DNA of 64,000 nt from an uncultured Hungatella sp. (GCA_910585435.1 CAJUEJ010000001.1:221575-285574), one strand, 5' to 3'. Shown: positions 42,005-52,419, counted from the stretch's first letter. The notes: generated by a model not told the origin, from the letters alone. Numbers and translations: made by a program.

Positions 42005-45000
42005 ATGGCAAGAAAAATGAAAACCATGGATGGTAATCAGGCTGCTGCTCATGCTTCATATGCATTTACCGAAGTAGCTGCCATGTACCCCATCACCCCA
42101 TCCTCTGTTATGCCTGAGCATACGGACGAGTGGGCTACGGAAGGAAGAAAGAACATTTTCGGACGTACCGTTCAGATTACGGAGATGCAGTCCGAGGCAG
42201 GTGCAGCAGGTGCAGTTCACGGCTCCCTGACCGCAGGTGCTCTTACTACTACCTACACCGCTTCACAGGGTCTGTTACTTATGATTCCAAACCTGTATAA
42301 GATTGCCGGCGAGCAGCTTCCAGGTGTTATCAATGTATCTGCCCGTGCTTTGGCAAGCCATGCATTGTCTATTTTCGGTGATCACTCCGACGTATATGCG
42401 TGCCGTCAGACTGGCTGCGCTATGCTGTGTGAGTCCAGCGTTCAGGAAGTTATGGATTTAACCGCAGTTGCACATCTGGCTGCAATCAAGGGCAAGGTTC
42501 CGTTTATTAACTTCTTTGACGGTTTCCGTACCTCCCACGAGATTCAGAAGATTGAGGCCTGGGATTATGATGATTTGGCTGAGATGGCAGACTGGGATGC
42601 TATCGCTGCTTTCCGTCAGCACGCCCTGAATCCAAATCATCCGTGCCAGAGAGGTTCCGCTCAGAACCCGGATATCTTCTTCCAGGCAAGAGAGGCCTGC
42701 AATCCATATTATGATGCTCTGCCGGCAGTTGTGCAGGAGTATATGGACAAGGTTAATGCTAAGATCGGCACAGATTATAAGCTGTTCAACTACTATGGTG
42801 CAGAAGATGCAGAGCATGTGATCGTGGCTATGGGTTCTGTAAATGATACTATCGAAGAGACCATTGATTATATGGTAAAGACAAGCGGTGCAAAAGTAGG
42901 CGTTGTTAAGGTTCGTCTGTACCGTCCATTCTGTGCGCAGGCCCTCATCGACGCACTTCCGGATACCGTTAAGAAGATTTCTGTTCTTGACAGAACCAAA
43001 GAGCCAGGTTCCCTGGGTGAGCCTCTGTATCTGGATGTTGTTGCAGCTTTAAAGGGCAGCAAGTTTGACAGTGTAGAGATCCTGTCCGGCCGTTACGGCT
43101 TAGGCTCCAAGGATACCACACCAGCTCAGATCGTTGCGGTATACGGCAACAGCGAGAAGAAGAGATTTACCATCGGTATCGAGGATGACGTAACCAACCT
43201 GTCCCTGACACTGGGCGCTCCTTTGGTAACCACTCCTGAGGGAACCACCAACTGTAAGTTCTGGGGTCTGGGTGCAGACGGTACCGTAGGCGCCAACAAG
43301 AACTCTATCAAGATTATCGGCGACAACACAGATATGTATGCACAGGCATATTTTGATTACGACTCCAAGAAATCCGGCGGCGTAACCATGTCCCATTTAC
43401 GTTTCGGCCATAAGAAGATTAAATCCACCTACCTGATCCACAAGGCTAACTTCGTGGCATGCCATAATCCGGCATACGTGAGAAAGTACAACATGGTTCA
43501 GGAGCTGGTTGACGGCGGTACCTTCCTTCTGAACTGCTCCTGGAATGCAGAGGAGTTAGAGACCCATCTTCCGGGACAGATGAAGAAATTTATCGCTGAT
43601 CACAACATCAACCTGTACACCATCGACGGTGTGAAGATCGGTATCGAGACCGGCATGGGCCCGACCCGTATCAATACCATTTTACAGTCCGCATTCTTCA
43701 AGCTGACCGGCATTATCCCGGAGGAGAAGGCTATCGAGCTGATGAAGGATGCCGCACAGAAGACCTACGGCCGCAAGGGCGAGGATGTGGTTAAGAAGAA
43801 CTGGGCAGCCATCGACGCAGGCGCACAGGGCGTGGTAAAGGTAGAGATTCCGGACAGCTGGAAGAACTGTGAGGACGAAGGCCTTGACTACAAGGTAGTG
43901 ACCGAGGGAAGAAAAGACGTTATCGATTTCGTCAACAACGTACAGACCAAGGTAAGCGCTCAGGAAGGCAACACTCTGCCTGTATCCGCATTCAAGGATT
44001 ATGTGGACGGTTCCACGCCATCCGGCTCCTCCGCATTTGAGAAGCGGGGTATCGCAGTCAATGTACCAGTTTGGAATCCTGACAACTGTATCCAGTGTAA
44101 CTTCTGTTCCTATGTATGTCCCCACGCAGTTATCCGTCCGGTTGCCATGACCGAGGAAGAGGCAGCCAAGGCTCCGGAAGGCATGAAGATGCTGGCTATG
44201 ACCGGCATGCCGCAGTACAAGTTTGCAATCTCCATCTCTGCACTTGACTGTACCGGATGCGGTTCCTGTGCTAACGTATGTCCTGGCAAGAAGGGCGAGA
44301 AGGCTCTTACCATGGACAAGCTGGCAGACCACCTGGATGAGCAGCCTGTCTTTGACTTTGGCCAGACCGTACCTGTAAAAGAGGATGTGGTTGCCAAGTT
44401 TAAGGAAGCTACTGTAAAGGGAAGCCAGTTTAAGAAACCGCTTCTTGAGTTCTCCGGCGCATGCGCAGGCTGTGGCGAGACTCCTTATGCAAAACTGATC
44501 ACCCAGCTGTTCGGCGACAGAATGTATATCGCCAACGCAACCGGATGTTCCTCCATCTGGGGCAACTCCTCACCGTCCACACCTTACACCGTGAACGCCA
44601 AGGGACAGGGTCCTGCATGGGATAACTCCCTGTTCGAGGACAACGCAGAGTTTGGTTTCGGTATGCTGCTGGCTCAGAACGCAATCCGCGACGAGCTGAA
44701 GGAGAAGGTTGAGACCGTAGCTGCTGACGACAGAGCAAGCGATGAAGTGAAGGCTGCATGCAAAGAGTGGCTGGACAGCTTCGGTGTCGGCGCTGTCAAC
44801 GGTGCTGCTACTGACAAGCTGGTTGCAGCTCTGGAAGGCATTGACTGCCCGACCTGTAAATATATTGTTGCCAACAAGGCATTCCTGGCCAAGAAGTCCC
44901 AGTGGATCTTCGGCGGCGACGGATGGGCTTATGATATCGGCTTCGGCGGCGTAGACCATGTACTGGCAAGCGGCAAGGATATCAACATCATGGTATTCGA

Positions 45001-45544
45001 TACCGAGGTTTACTCCAATACCGGCGGACAGTCCTCCAAGGCTACCAAGACCGGTGCTGTGGCTCAGTTCGCTGCAGGCGGCAAGGAGACCAAGAAGAAA
45101 GACCTGGCAAGCATTGCAATGTCTTATGGGTATGTGTATGTAGCACAGATCTCCATGGGCGCTGATATGGCTCAGACTGTCAAGGCTATCGCCGAGGCAG
45201 AGGCTTATCCGGGACCATCCCTGATTCTGGCATATGCTCCTTGTATCAACCATGGTATCAAGAAGGGTATGAGCAAGGCTCAGACTGAGGAGAAGCTGGC
45301 TGTTGAGACCGGTTACTGGAACAACTTCCGCTTCAATCCGGCTGCTGAGAACAAGTTCACTCTGGACAGCAAGGCTCCGAAGATGGAAGGATATCAGGAC
45401 TTCTTAAAGGGCGAGGTTCGTTATGCGTCCCTGGCTATGAAGAATCCGGAGAGAGCAGCGAAATTGTTTGCCAAGAACGAGCAGGAGGCTAAGGAGAGAT
45501 ATGAGTATCTGTCCAAGCTGGTGGCTCTGTATGGGAATCAGTAA
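42005..45544 (+). CDS. nifJ: Pyruvate:ferredoxin (flavodoxin) oxidoreductase, single chain
   Basis: This 1179-residue enzyme converts pyruvate and CoA to acetyl-CoA, CO2 and reduced ferredoxin. The N-terminal pyruvate-binding part reads YPITPSSVMPEHTDEWATEG. The ferredoxin domain carries two 4Fe-4S motifs, CIQCNFCSYVCPHAV and CTGCGSCANVCPG. The TPP domain has GACAGCGETPYAKLITQLFG and GDGWAYDIGFGGVDHVLASG. Length matches the single-chain PFOR class. Codon use is biased and the ribosome site strong (TAGGAGG), suggesting high expression. It is monocistronic, with a promoter at 41901 and a terminator at 45587. Confidence 0.97.
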   Translation: MARKMKTMDGNQAAAHASYAFTEVAAMYPITPSSVMPEHTDEWATEGRKNIFGRTVQITEMQSEAGAAGAVHGSLTAGALTTTYTASQGLLLMIPNLYKIAGEQLPGVINVSARALASHALSIFGDHSDVYACRQTGCAMLCESSVQEVMDLTAVAHLAAIKGKVPFINFFDGFRTSHEIQKIEAWDYDDLAEMADWDAIAAFRQHALNPNHPCQRGSAQNPDIFFQAREACNPYYDALPAVVQEYMDKVNAKIGTDYKLFNYYGAEDAEHVIVAMGSVNDTIEETIDYMVKTSGAKVGVVKVRLYRPFCAQALIDALPDTVKKISVLDRTKEPGSLGEPLYLDVVAALKGSKFDSVEILSGRYGLGSKDTTPAQIVAVYGNSEKKRFTIGIEDDVTNLSLTLGAPLVTTPEGTTNCKFWGLGADGTVGANKNSIKIIGDNTDMYAQAYFDYDSKKSGGVTMSHLRFGHKKIKSTYLIHKANFVACHNPAYVRKYNMVQELVDGGTFLLNCSWNAEELETHLPGQMKKFIADHNINLYTIDGVKIGIETGMGPTRINTILQSAFFKLTGIIPEEKAIELMKDAAQKTYGRKGEDVVKKNWAAIDAGAQGVVKVEIPDSWKNCEDEGLDYKVVTEGRKDVIDFVNNVQTKVSAQEGNTLPVSAFKDYVDGSTPSGSSAFEKRGIAVNVPVWNPDNCIQCNFCSYVCPHAVIRPVAMTEEEAAKAPEGMKMLAMTGMPQYKFAISISALDCTGCGSCANVCPGKKGEKALTMDKLADHLDEQPVFDFGQTVPVKEDVVAKFKEATVKGSQFKKPLLEFSGACAGCGETPYAKLITQLFGDRMYIANATGCSSIWGNSSPSTPYTVNAKGQGPAWDNSLFEDNAEFGFGMLLAQNAIRDELKEKVETVAADDRASDEVKAACKEWLDSFGVGAVNGAATDKLVAALEGIDCPTCKYIVANKAFLAKKSQWIFGGDGWAYDIGFGGVDHVLASGKDINIMVFDTEVYSNTGGQSSKATKTGAVAQFAAGGKETKKKDLASIAMSYGYVYVAQISMGADMAQTVKAIAEAEAYPGPSLILAYAPCINHGIKKGMSKAQTEEKLAVETGYWNNFRFNPAAENKFTLDSKAPKMEGYQDFLKGEVRYASLAMKNPERAAKLFAKNEQEAKERYEYLSKLVALYGNQ

Positions 45545-45586
45545 GAGGTTGTTTACTGGTGAATGAGATAAAGTGAAATGAGAAAT

Positions 45587-45630
45587 GGCTGCTTCATCGT
45601 GAGGGAATTGCGGTGGGGCAGCCTTTTTTT
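45587..45630 (+). terminator. Intrinsic terminator after nifJ
   Basis: GGCTGC (45587-45592) pairs with GCAGCC (45618-45623) across a 25-base loop, followed by a seven-T run. Confidence 0.7.
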
Positions 45631-45788
45631 GGTATGATGGCTACTTTGATGTATAGCGCTTATCCTTTTAAATAGAAAAAACGTTTGACGGCAGGTTTTA
45701 GTTGTAATGAGGAGGGGGATCTATTATAATGGATGGAGTAGTGGGACTGAGTGGGCTTTGGAATGGAAAAGTATGGTAAGGGGTATGT

Positions 45789-46785
45789 ATGGGGAATTTT
45801 TCGGGGGATCGGGTTGACAGCTATGAGAAGAAAATATCGGTTCAGCAGGCATTTCGGATGTATCAAAGCGGGAAGCTGGTATTTCCGGTTACGCCTTCTG
45901 TGGGAAGGGCAAAAAAGATAGAGAGGGTTTCGGAGACGGTGGAGGCGATTTTGCTGGGAATCGCATTGCAAGTTGTTTATGTGTCTGAAAGACAGGATGG
46001 GAGCCTGCTTGTGCTGGATTCGGATGATCGGCTGCAGCATTTTATGGGATTTTTGGAGGGAGTTTATCCTGTTTTAAGGCTGGAGTTTTTTACGGAATTA
46101 GATGGGTATAAGATGGAACAGAAATTTCCCAGATGGACTTCTCTTGTATATGATTATAAGATTTCGTTTCAGATTATGGAATATACTACTCCCAGATATA
46201 TGCATATGCAGGTGGGGAATTATATTGAGCGGTGGAATTTTACCAGGGAGCAGGGGGTTCGGAATGGGTTGTATGGGAAAGAACTGGAGGAGTTTTTAAG
46301 TTCTTGTGAGAAGGAGCTGGGGCGGGCATCTGGATTTCTCAGCAGACAGATTTTGAACAGGCAGTATATGGTGTTAAGGATTCTTATGTATCGTTTTGTG
46401 TTTGAGGGGGAGATTCAGGGGAGATATGAGAAGAGCATGGGGCTTCAGCAGCTGTTGGACAGAGCGGTTGAATGTCTTAGAATAAAGGACAGACTATGGG
46501 AGAGGGAGAACGGTGATGATCTCAGGCTGGCGACAAGGGAGATTGTTAGCTGGGGGAGAAGGGTGGATTTTGACCTGGCAAGGGAAAAGGGGAAGGAATG
46601 GCAGGCTAAAATTCTGGGATATTTGTACAATGTGGTCTGGATTTGTAAAAAAGGATTGTTCTGTGCAGTGGGGGCTGGAGCAGATTGGGTTTGATGAATG
46701 GCTTTGGGGGGATATCCATGGAGAAAAGGTGAATTTTGCCAATATCCGAAGGCATTATGGTGAGATAGAAGAGAGGTTGAGATAG
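45789..46785 (+). pseudogene. DUF262/GmrSD-N-like protein, frameshifted
   Basis: The frame from 45789 carries a DUF262 (ParB-like) signature: SVQQAFRMYQSGKLVFPVTP, then ETVEAILLGIALQVVYVSERQDGSLLVLDSDDRLQHF, matching the catalytic DGxxR-like DSDDR region. Reading stops early at 46694 (GAGADWV). The +1 frame continues sensibly to 46785 (KKDCSVQWGLEQIGFDEWLWGDIHGEKVNFANIRRHYGEIEERLR). Removing one A from the six-A run at 46647-46652 joins both parts into one ~331-residue protein. It lies two bases before an ATPase gene that is also broken. A sequencing error in the homopolymer is the alternative. Confidence 0.72.
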
Positions 46786-46787
46786 GT

Positions 46788-47720
46788 ATGCCCCGTTATA
46801 TTAGAATTCAGGGATTTAAATGTTTTCGGGAGGCACGGTTGGAATTTTCTAATTTTACGTTGCTTGCAGGGAAAAATTCTACGGGAAAATCTACGGTGAT
46901 TCAGGCGGTTCTTGCCCTGTATCAGGACAGCGCCAGTTCTTTTGTAGGAAAATATATGAATATCGGAACAGTCAATGAGGTGAAGAATTGGATCGCAGGC
47001 AGCAAAAAGATCTTTTTAGAGGCAGGATATGAGTGTCAGGGGGATGAATATCTGTACAGTAAGACTTTTTACGATGACGAGAGGGAAGAGAGAAGTGGGG
47101 CAGAGTTTCCGGAGGAGATGAATATTCGTTATCTGACAGCGGAGCGGATTGGCGTGGAGGACACGTATGAAAAATCTCTGGACGGAAAGGAGCAGATTGG
47201 GGTACGGTGTGAATTTGCATTTTTCTATTTGGCAGGGCATCAGGATGAGGAGATAAAGGAGAAGGGGGTTATTTATGATGGAAGGACAAAGCTGACACTG
47301 AGAGGGCAGGTAGATTACTGGTTGGAGCGGATATTAGGATACCGGGTAAGCGCGCAGGAGATTCCGGGGACAGAACTGATTCGGGTGGCTTACAGTAATC
47401 GTGAGGTAGGAAGGGAGATAAGGCCTAAAAATGTGGGGACAGGGGTCAGCTATATTGCTGAGATTATAATTGCAGCGTTTTCATGCAGAAAAGGAGATTT
47501 GCTGATAATTGAAAACCCGGAAATTCACCTGCATCCGTCGGGGCAGGCGGAATTGATGGAATTTCTGGTGTTCTTAGCCAGGGAGGGGCTAGATAGTGAT
47601 GGAGACTCACAGCGACCATGTGTTTAATGGACATAAGACTATTATGAAGTTTCGTTTCAGCGGCAGGATGCGATGCTTTGGCTACAGGAACGGGGAGCGC
47701 TTTCGGTTGCTGCGGATTGA
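46788..47720 (+). pseudogene. AAA/DUF3696-like ATPase, disrupted near its 3' end
   Basis: The frame from ATG 46788 encodes an ABC/SMC-like ATPase: FKCFREARLEFSNFTLLAGKNSTGKST (Walker A), GVSYIAEIIIAAFSCRKGDLLIIENPEIHLHP (signature-like and Walker B), then FLVFLAREG before it runs into LDSDGDSQRPCV and a stop at 47627. In the +1 frame at 47599, METHSDHVFNG is the expected D-loop/switch segment of this ATPase family. Back in frame zero, YYEVSFQRQDAMLWLQERGAL (47640-47702) looks like further remnant. At least two indels and a lost C-terminus indicate decay. With the DUF262 partner it may be a dead defence-type pair. Confidence 0.72.
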
Positions 47721-47796
47721 GAGGGATCATAAAAGAAGCAATAAAGGCTGATAAAAACCGATGAAAACTTATAAAAGCCGGAAGGCTGTGAGAGAG

Positions 47797-47820
47797 GGTG
47801 CAGTTGGATTGCACCTTTTT
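47797..47820 (+). terminator. Intrinsic terminator after the decayed module
   Basis: GGTGCA (47797-47802) and TGCACC (47810-47815) form a stem with a 7-base loop, followed by a long T-run. Confidence 0.75.
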
Positions 47821-47903
47821 TCTTATTTCATAAGAGCTTTTGTCCTGTGAAATAAAAACGTGTCCCGGACGTTTTACCCCGAACTCTTTTATAAGAAAAA
47901 GGA

Positions 47904-47954
47904 TTGACAGAACAGTGACACTGTGTTATAACTGTATTAATTAAATTAATACAG
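47904..47954 (+). promoter_or_regulatory. Promoter and overlapping palindromic operator of the ABC transporter operon
   Basis: TTGACA (47904-47909) and TATAAC (47927-47932) are 17 bases apart. Overlapping the -10 end and the start point, CTGTATTAATT (47932-47942) and its exact inverse (47944-47954) form a 23-bp palindrome around one central A. This is a strong candidate site for the YtrA-type GntR regulator encoded at 51151. Confidence 0.78.
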
Positions 47955-48040
47955 TTTGGCACAGCCTGACGGGAATTGGCGCTGCATTTTCCGGAATTTC
48001 TGCCATGGGGTGCCGGCGGCTTGAAGGGAGGGGATGACGG

Positions 48041-48940
48041 ATGATTGAGGCGAAGAGCCTGACGAAGCGGTTCGGGGATATTGAGGCGGTGGATCATGTG
48101 AATGCGGATATCCGGGACGGCAGCGTGTTTGGCCTTATCGGGACCAATGGGGCCGGGAAGAGTACGTTTCTTCGTATGTTAAGCGGTGTGCTGAAGCCGG
48201 ATGAAGGGTCAGTGATGATTGACGGCCGGGAAGTGTATGAGGACATTCAGGTAAAATCCAGATTTTTTTATATTTCGGACGATTCGTATTTTTTTAATAA
48301 CGGGACTCCGGAGGAAATGATGAATTTTTATCAGGCGGTGTATCCCCGGTTTGACAGGAGGCGTTTTATTCATCTGACAGAAAGCTTCGGTTTGGACAGG
48401 AGAAGGAAGATCCATACCTTTTCCAAGGGGATGAAAAAGCAGGTATCGGTGATCTGTGGTGTGTGCGCAGGGACGGATTATCTGTTCTGTGATGAGACCT
48501 TTGACGGGCTTGACCCGGTGATGCGTCAGACGGTAAAAAGCATTTTTGCAGGAGACATGGAGGAGAGGAATCTGACTCCCATCATTGCCTCCCACAATTT
48601 AAGGGAGCTGGAGGATATATGTGACCATGTAGGGCTTCTGCACAAGGGGGGGATCCTGTTTTCCAGGGATCTGGAGGATCTGAAGCTGAATGTCCACAAG
48701 ATCCAGTGTGTTCTGTCTCCGGGCATGAGACCGGAGGATCTGACAATGCTTGATGTGGTGAGGACGGAGGAGAGAGGCAGCCTGTGTGTACTGACCGTGC
48801 GGGGCTTCAGGGAAGAGGTGGAGAAAGCCATGGAAAGCTGCCATCCTGTTTTTGCGGAGGTGATTCCTCTTTCTCTGGAAGAGATTTTTATCAGCGAAAC
48901 GGAGGTGGCTGGTTATGACATCAAAAAACTTGTGTTTTAA
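48041..48940 (+). CDS. ABC transporter ATP-binding protein (copy 1)
   Basis: The 299-residue ATPase has Walker A GTNGAGKST (34-42), a signature-like FSKGMKKQVSV, Walker B YLFCDETFDGLDP and a switch His in IIASHNLRELED. It is a paralogue of the ATPase at 51520, nearly identical in the core. It overlaps the permease gene by 26 bases. The class (YtrB/bacitracin-like exporters under GntR control) is associated with envelope-stress export in other Firmicutes; the cargo here is unknown. GGAGG lies before ATG 48041, downstream of the palindromic operator. Confidence 0.92.
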   Translation: MIEAKSLTKRFGDIEAVDHVNADIRDGSVFGLIGTNGAGKSTFLRMLSGVLKPDEGSVMIDGREVYEDIQVKSRFFYISDDSYFFNNGTPEEMMNFYQAVYPRFDRRRFIHLTESFGLDRRRKIHTFSKGMKKQVSVICGVCAGTDYLFCDETFDGLDPVMRQTVKSIFAGDMEERNLTPIIASHNLRELEDICDHVGLLHKGGILFSRDLEDLKLNVHKIQCVLSPGMRPEDLTMLDVVRTEERGSLCVLTVRGFREEVEKAMESCHPVFAEVIPLSLEEIFISETEVAGYDIKKLVF

Positions 48941-51101
48941 GCTAATGAGGGAGGATATAAAACGGCGGGGCTGGACCATTGCACTGACGGTTTTGGGACT
49001 TTTGTTTACCACTGTGATTCCCACAGCGATCAAGTGCGGGGAGCTGACGGATCTTACCGTCCAGGACTCGCCAGTGATAAAATATATGCAGCAGTCCGTT
49101 GTGAAACTTTTAAAGACTGGCAGTATGGCTGCAGTATTTCTTATAGTGGCATCTGTCCTATGGGCTGTTTCCGGATTTCACTATCTCCATAACAACAAAA
49201 AGGTAGATTTTTATCACAGCATTCCGGTGAGGCGGAGGCAGCTATTTCTGGCAATTTATGTAAATGGTATCCTGGTACCGGCGGTTATATATCTTGCAGT
49301 CCTGCTTATATCTGTGGGCATTGCCCTTCAGGCAGGGGTGAGCATAAAGCTTATAGGAATCCTTCCGATACAGGGGTATGTGCTTCATCTTCTGTATTAC
49401 AGCCTTCTGTATACCACTACGGTAGTTGCCATGATGCTGACAGGCAATGTGGTGATAGCTCTTATGGGAACCACGGTGTTCTGCAGCTATGGGCCGGCGG
49501 TGGTGGCATTGACGCTGGGATATTTCAACGCCTGGTTTCATACCTTTTCCTTGTCGGCAGGGCAGGAGAGAAAATGGATCCTGGCCATGTGGAATACATC
49601 TCCTCTTGGCAATTATATAGGATCCATAGGAGATTTTAACAGCGGCATGTGGTATATACACCGGCTGGCCGGTGTGCTTATTATCACCATTCTTCTGGCA
49701 GGACTGTCCTATGCGCTGTATCGGCTGCGGCCTTCGGAAGCTGCGGGGAAGGCGATGGCATTTTCCTGTTCCAGGATGCCTGTGAAGGTGCTGATTGTGA
49801 TTCCCGTATCTGTGGCCTTCGGAATATTTTTCTATCTCCTTCGCTCCAACCTTACCTGGCTGGTATTCGGAAGCCTGTGCGGATGTGTGCTGTGCCACTG
49901 TCTGATGGAGATTATTTATCATTTTGATTTCCGCAGATTATTTTCCAACAAGATCCATCTGGCATGCTGCATGGCCGTATCTCTTATGCTGGCGTTTGCA
50001 GGATATTTTGACTGGTATGGGTATGATTCCTGGCTGCCTGAAGCATCGGATGTTAAGAGCGCAGCTATTTCCATGCGTGACACAGATGAATGGGTGACAT
50101 ACGGGCAGATAGCCTCCATGCCGAGAGGAGACGGGGGAATCCGTTTTTACTGGAGTTATAAGAATAAGACGAATTATTGTTTTGAAAATATGAGCCTGAC
50201 AGATATTTCCCAGGCTATGGAGCTGGCGGATAGGGGCGTCAGGGAGGACGAACGGATTCGGAAGAATGAAAGCTCCGGTGATTATCTGCGGACTAACTGT
50301 ACTGTGCAGTTTTGCATGAAAAACGGAAAACAGGTTTATCGTTCGTACAGTCTTCCTCTGGATGAGGAGCTGAAACAGATGTACGCCTCTATCCATGACA
50401 ATCCGGAGTACAAACAGGGAGCTTATCCGGTTATGAAACAGACCGGAGGTGAGACAGGGAGCGTTCAGGTTCAGCAGTATGGTAAAAGGATGGATGTGGA
50501 TCTGGATGAGGCAGGCCGGTCCCGTCTTCTGGAAGCGTATCAGAGGGAATGGCTGGCATTGACAGCAAAAACCAGAGGAGAAGAACTTCCTGTGGGGATC
50601 ATACGGTTTGGCACGAAGCAGGAGGAACAGTTCTGGAAGGAATACCAGGCTGACAAAGAGGGGAAAAGCTTTTCCTATGATTTGATGGACAACTGTTATT
50701 ATCCCATTTACCCCTCTTTTTCCGAGACTTTAGGAATTCTTAAGGATGCGGGCATTACATTTATGAAGCTGGATGAAAATACCATATCCGCAATCAGCCT
50801 GGACCATTATCCCATCTATGACGATACTGGAAGGAACGGTGAAATGGTACTGGTTCATGAGGGACAGAGGATATTCTGTGAAGAAAAAAATGATATTAAG
50901 AATCTGGCGCCGGCTTTGTGGTACAGGGAATATTACAACATGGGACTGGGATTTTATAGGATGAATCTGGACTTTGACACAGGCATCAGCGTATATTTTA
51001 AGGATTCGGACCATCCAGCTTCTTTCTATCTGGATTTAAATAAATTGTCGCCGGAGATGGCGAGACATTATGGGTTCCGACTGATAAATACAGGAGAGTA
51101 G
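48915..51101 (+). CDS. ABC transporter permease (copy 1)
   Basis: This 728-residue membrane protein begins MTSKNLCFKLMREDIKRRGW and has about six to eight hydrophobic segments in its first 380 residues. A large extracytoplasmic domain follows the conserved DWYGYDSWLP. It is paralogous to the permease at 52394. Its start overlaps the ATPase, so the pair is translationally coupled. The large extracellular domain, longer than usual for YtrC/D permeases, could sense or bind cargo; this is inference. Confidence 0.86.
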   Translation: MTSKNLCFKLMREDIKRRGWTIALTVLGLLFTTVIPTAIKCGELTDLTVQDSPVIKYMQQSVVKLLKTGSMAAVFLIVASVLWAVSGFHYLHNNKKVDFYHSIPVRRRQLFLAIYVNGILVPAVIYLAVLLISVGIALQAGVSIKLIGILPIQGYVLHLLYYSLLYTTTVVAMMLTGNVVIALMGTTVFCSYGPAVVALTLGYFNAWFHTFSLSAGQERKWILAMWNTSPLGNYIGSIGDFNSGMWYIHRLAGVLIITILLAGLSYALYRLRPSEAAGKAMAFSCSRMPVKVLIVIPVSVAFGIFFYLLRSNLTWLVFGSLCGCVLCHCLMEIIYHFDFRRLFSNKIHLACCMAVSLMLAFAGYFDWYGYDSWLPEASDVKSAAISMRDTDEWVTYGQIASMPRGDGGIRFYWSYKNKTNYCFENMSLTDISQAMELADRGVREDERIRKNESSGDYLRTNCTVQFCMKNGKQVYRSYSLPLDEELKQMYASIHDNPEYKQGAYPVMKQTGGETGSVQVQQYGKRMDVDLDEAGRSRLLEAYQREWLALTAKTRGEELPVGIIRFGTKQEEQFWKEYQADKEGKSFSYDLMDNCYYPIYPSFSETLGILKDAGITFMKLDENTISAISLDHYPIYDDTGRNGEMVLVHEGQRIFCEEKNDIKNLAPALWYREYYNMGLGFYRMNLDFDTGISVYFKDSDHPASFYLDLNKLSPEMARHYGFRLINTGE

Positions 51102-51150
51102 CCGTGAAAACTAAACAGTTATATGTATGGAAGCAGAAAGGGAGAAAAAT

Positions 51151-51516
51151 ATGATTATCCTGGATTATAAGGATCGACGTCCAATCTATGAACAGATTGT
51201 AGAACGGTTTCAGGAGCTGATGGTGGCAGGGGTTATGGAGAAGGATACACAGCTGCCGTCAGTCAGAAACCTGGCCATGGATTTGTCCATCAACCCCAAT
51301 ACCATTCAGAGGGCGTATGCGGAGCTGGAGCGGCAGGGGTACACCTACTCCGTAAAAGGAAAAGGGAATTTCGTGGCGGACAACAGCAACATAAAGGAGA
51401 GCAAGAAGAAGGGGCTGTACATCCGCCAGGAGGAGCTGGCAGAGGAAGGCCTGCTTTTGGGGGTAAAAGAGGATCAGCTTGTAAGTATTATTCATCAGAT
51501 TTATGGGAGGGAATGA
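51151..51516 (+). CDS. YtrA-subfamily GntR regulator between the two ABC units
   Basis: The 121-residue protein has a GntR winged helix (YEQIVERFQELMVAGVMEKDTQLPSVRNLAMDLSINPNTIQRAYAELERQGY) and a short C-terminal helix, as in YtrA. ATG 51151 follows GGGAG; the longer reading from 51127 lacks support. It sits 3 bases before the second ATPase and 49 after the first permease. It probably represses the whole operon through the palindrome at 47932-47954. Confidence 0.9.
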   Translation: MIILDYKDRRPIYEQIVERFQELMVAGVMEKDTQLPSVRNLAMDLSINPNTIQRAYAELERQGYTYSVKGKGNFVADNSNIKESKKKGLYIRQEELAEEGLLLGVKEDQLVSIIHQIYGRE

Positions 51517-51519
51517 CAT

Positions 51520-52419
51520 ATGATAGAAGCGAAAAATCTGACGAAACGGTTCGGCGATATTGTGGCGGTAGATCACATAACTGCTGACATTCGGGAAGGC
51601 AGCGTGTTTGGCCTCATCGGTACCAACGGAGCCGGGAAGAGTACGTTTCTTCGGATGCTAAGTGGGATCTTGAAGCCGGATGAGGGCACGGTAACCATAG
51701 ACGAAAAGGAAGTATATGAGGATATCCAGGTAAAATCCAGATTTTTCTATATATCCGACGACCAGTATTTTTTCAGCAATGCAACGCCGGAGGAAATGAT
51801 GACGTTTTATGCGGCGGTATATCCTAAGTTTGACAGGCAGCGGTTTGACCATCTGATGAAGGCCTTTGAGCTGGATAAAAGACGGAAAATCAATACATTT
51901 TCCAAGGGCATGAAAAAGCAGGTGTCTGTGATCTGCGGTGTGTGTGCGGGCACGGATTATCTGTTCTGTGATGAGACCTTTGACGGGCTGGATCCGGTGA
52001 TGCGCCAGACGGTGAAGAGTATCTTTGTGGGGGATATGGAGGAGAGGAATCTGACTCCTATCATCGCTTCCCACAATTTGCGGGAGCTGGAGGATATCTG
52101 TGATCATGTGGGGCTGCTTCACAAGGGAGGTATCCTTCTGTCCAGGGATCTGGATGACATGAAATTAAACATCCACAAGATCCAGTGCGTGCTGCGGCCT
52201 GAGACAAAAGTGGCGGATTTAAAGGAGCTTGATGTGGTAAAGGTGGAGGAGCGAGGGAGCCTGTGTACTCTGACGGTTCGGGGAAAAAGAGAAGAGGTTG
52301 AGGCAGCTATGGAAAGCTATCATCCTATTTTTGCGGAAATCATTCCCCTGACTCTGGAGGAAATCTTTATCAGTGAGACGGAGGTGGTAGGGTATGACAT
52401 CAAAAAACTTGTGCTTTAA
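51520..52419 (+). CDS. ABC transporter ATP-binding protein (copy 2)
   Basis: The 299-residue ATPase matches copy 1 over its full length, with Walker A GTNGAGKST, FSKGMKKQVSV and YLFCDETFDGLDP in the same positions. Divergence is mainly in the middle (DHLMKAFELDKRRKINT) and the C-terminal part. It follows the GntR gene by 3 bases and overlaps the second permease by 26, the same overlap as in copy 1, consistent with tandem duplication of an ATPase-permease unit. Confidence 0.93.
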   Translation: MIEAKNLTKRFGDIVAVDHITADIREGSVFGLIGTNGAGKSTFLRMLSGILKPDEGTVTIDEKEVYEDIQVKSRFFYISDDQYFFSNATPEEMMTFYAAVYPKFDRQRFDHLMKAFELDKRRKINTFSKGMKKQVSVICGVCAGTDYLFCDETFDGLDPVMRQTVKSIFVGDMEERNLTPIIASHNLRELEDICDHVGLLHKGGILLSRDLDDMKLNIHKIQCVLRPETKVADLKELDVVKVEERGSLCTLTVRGKREEVEAAMESYHPIFAEIIPLTLEEIFISETEVVGYDIKKLVL

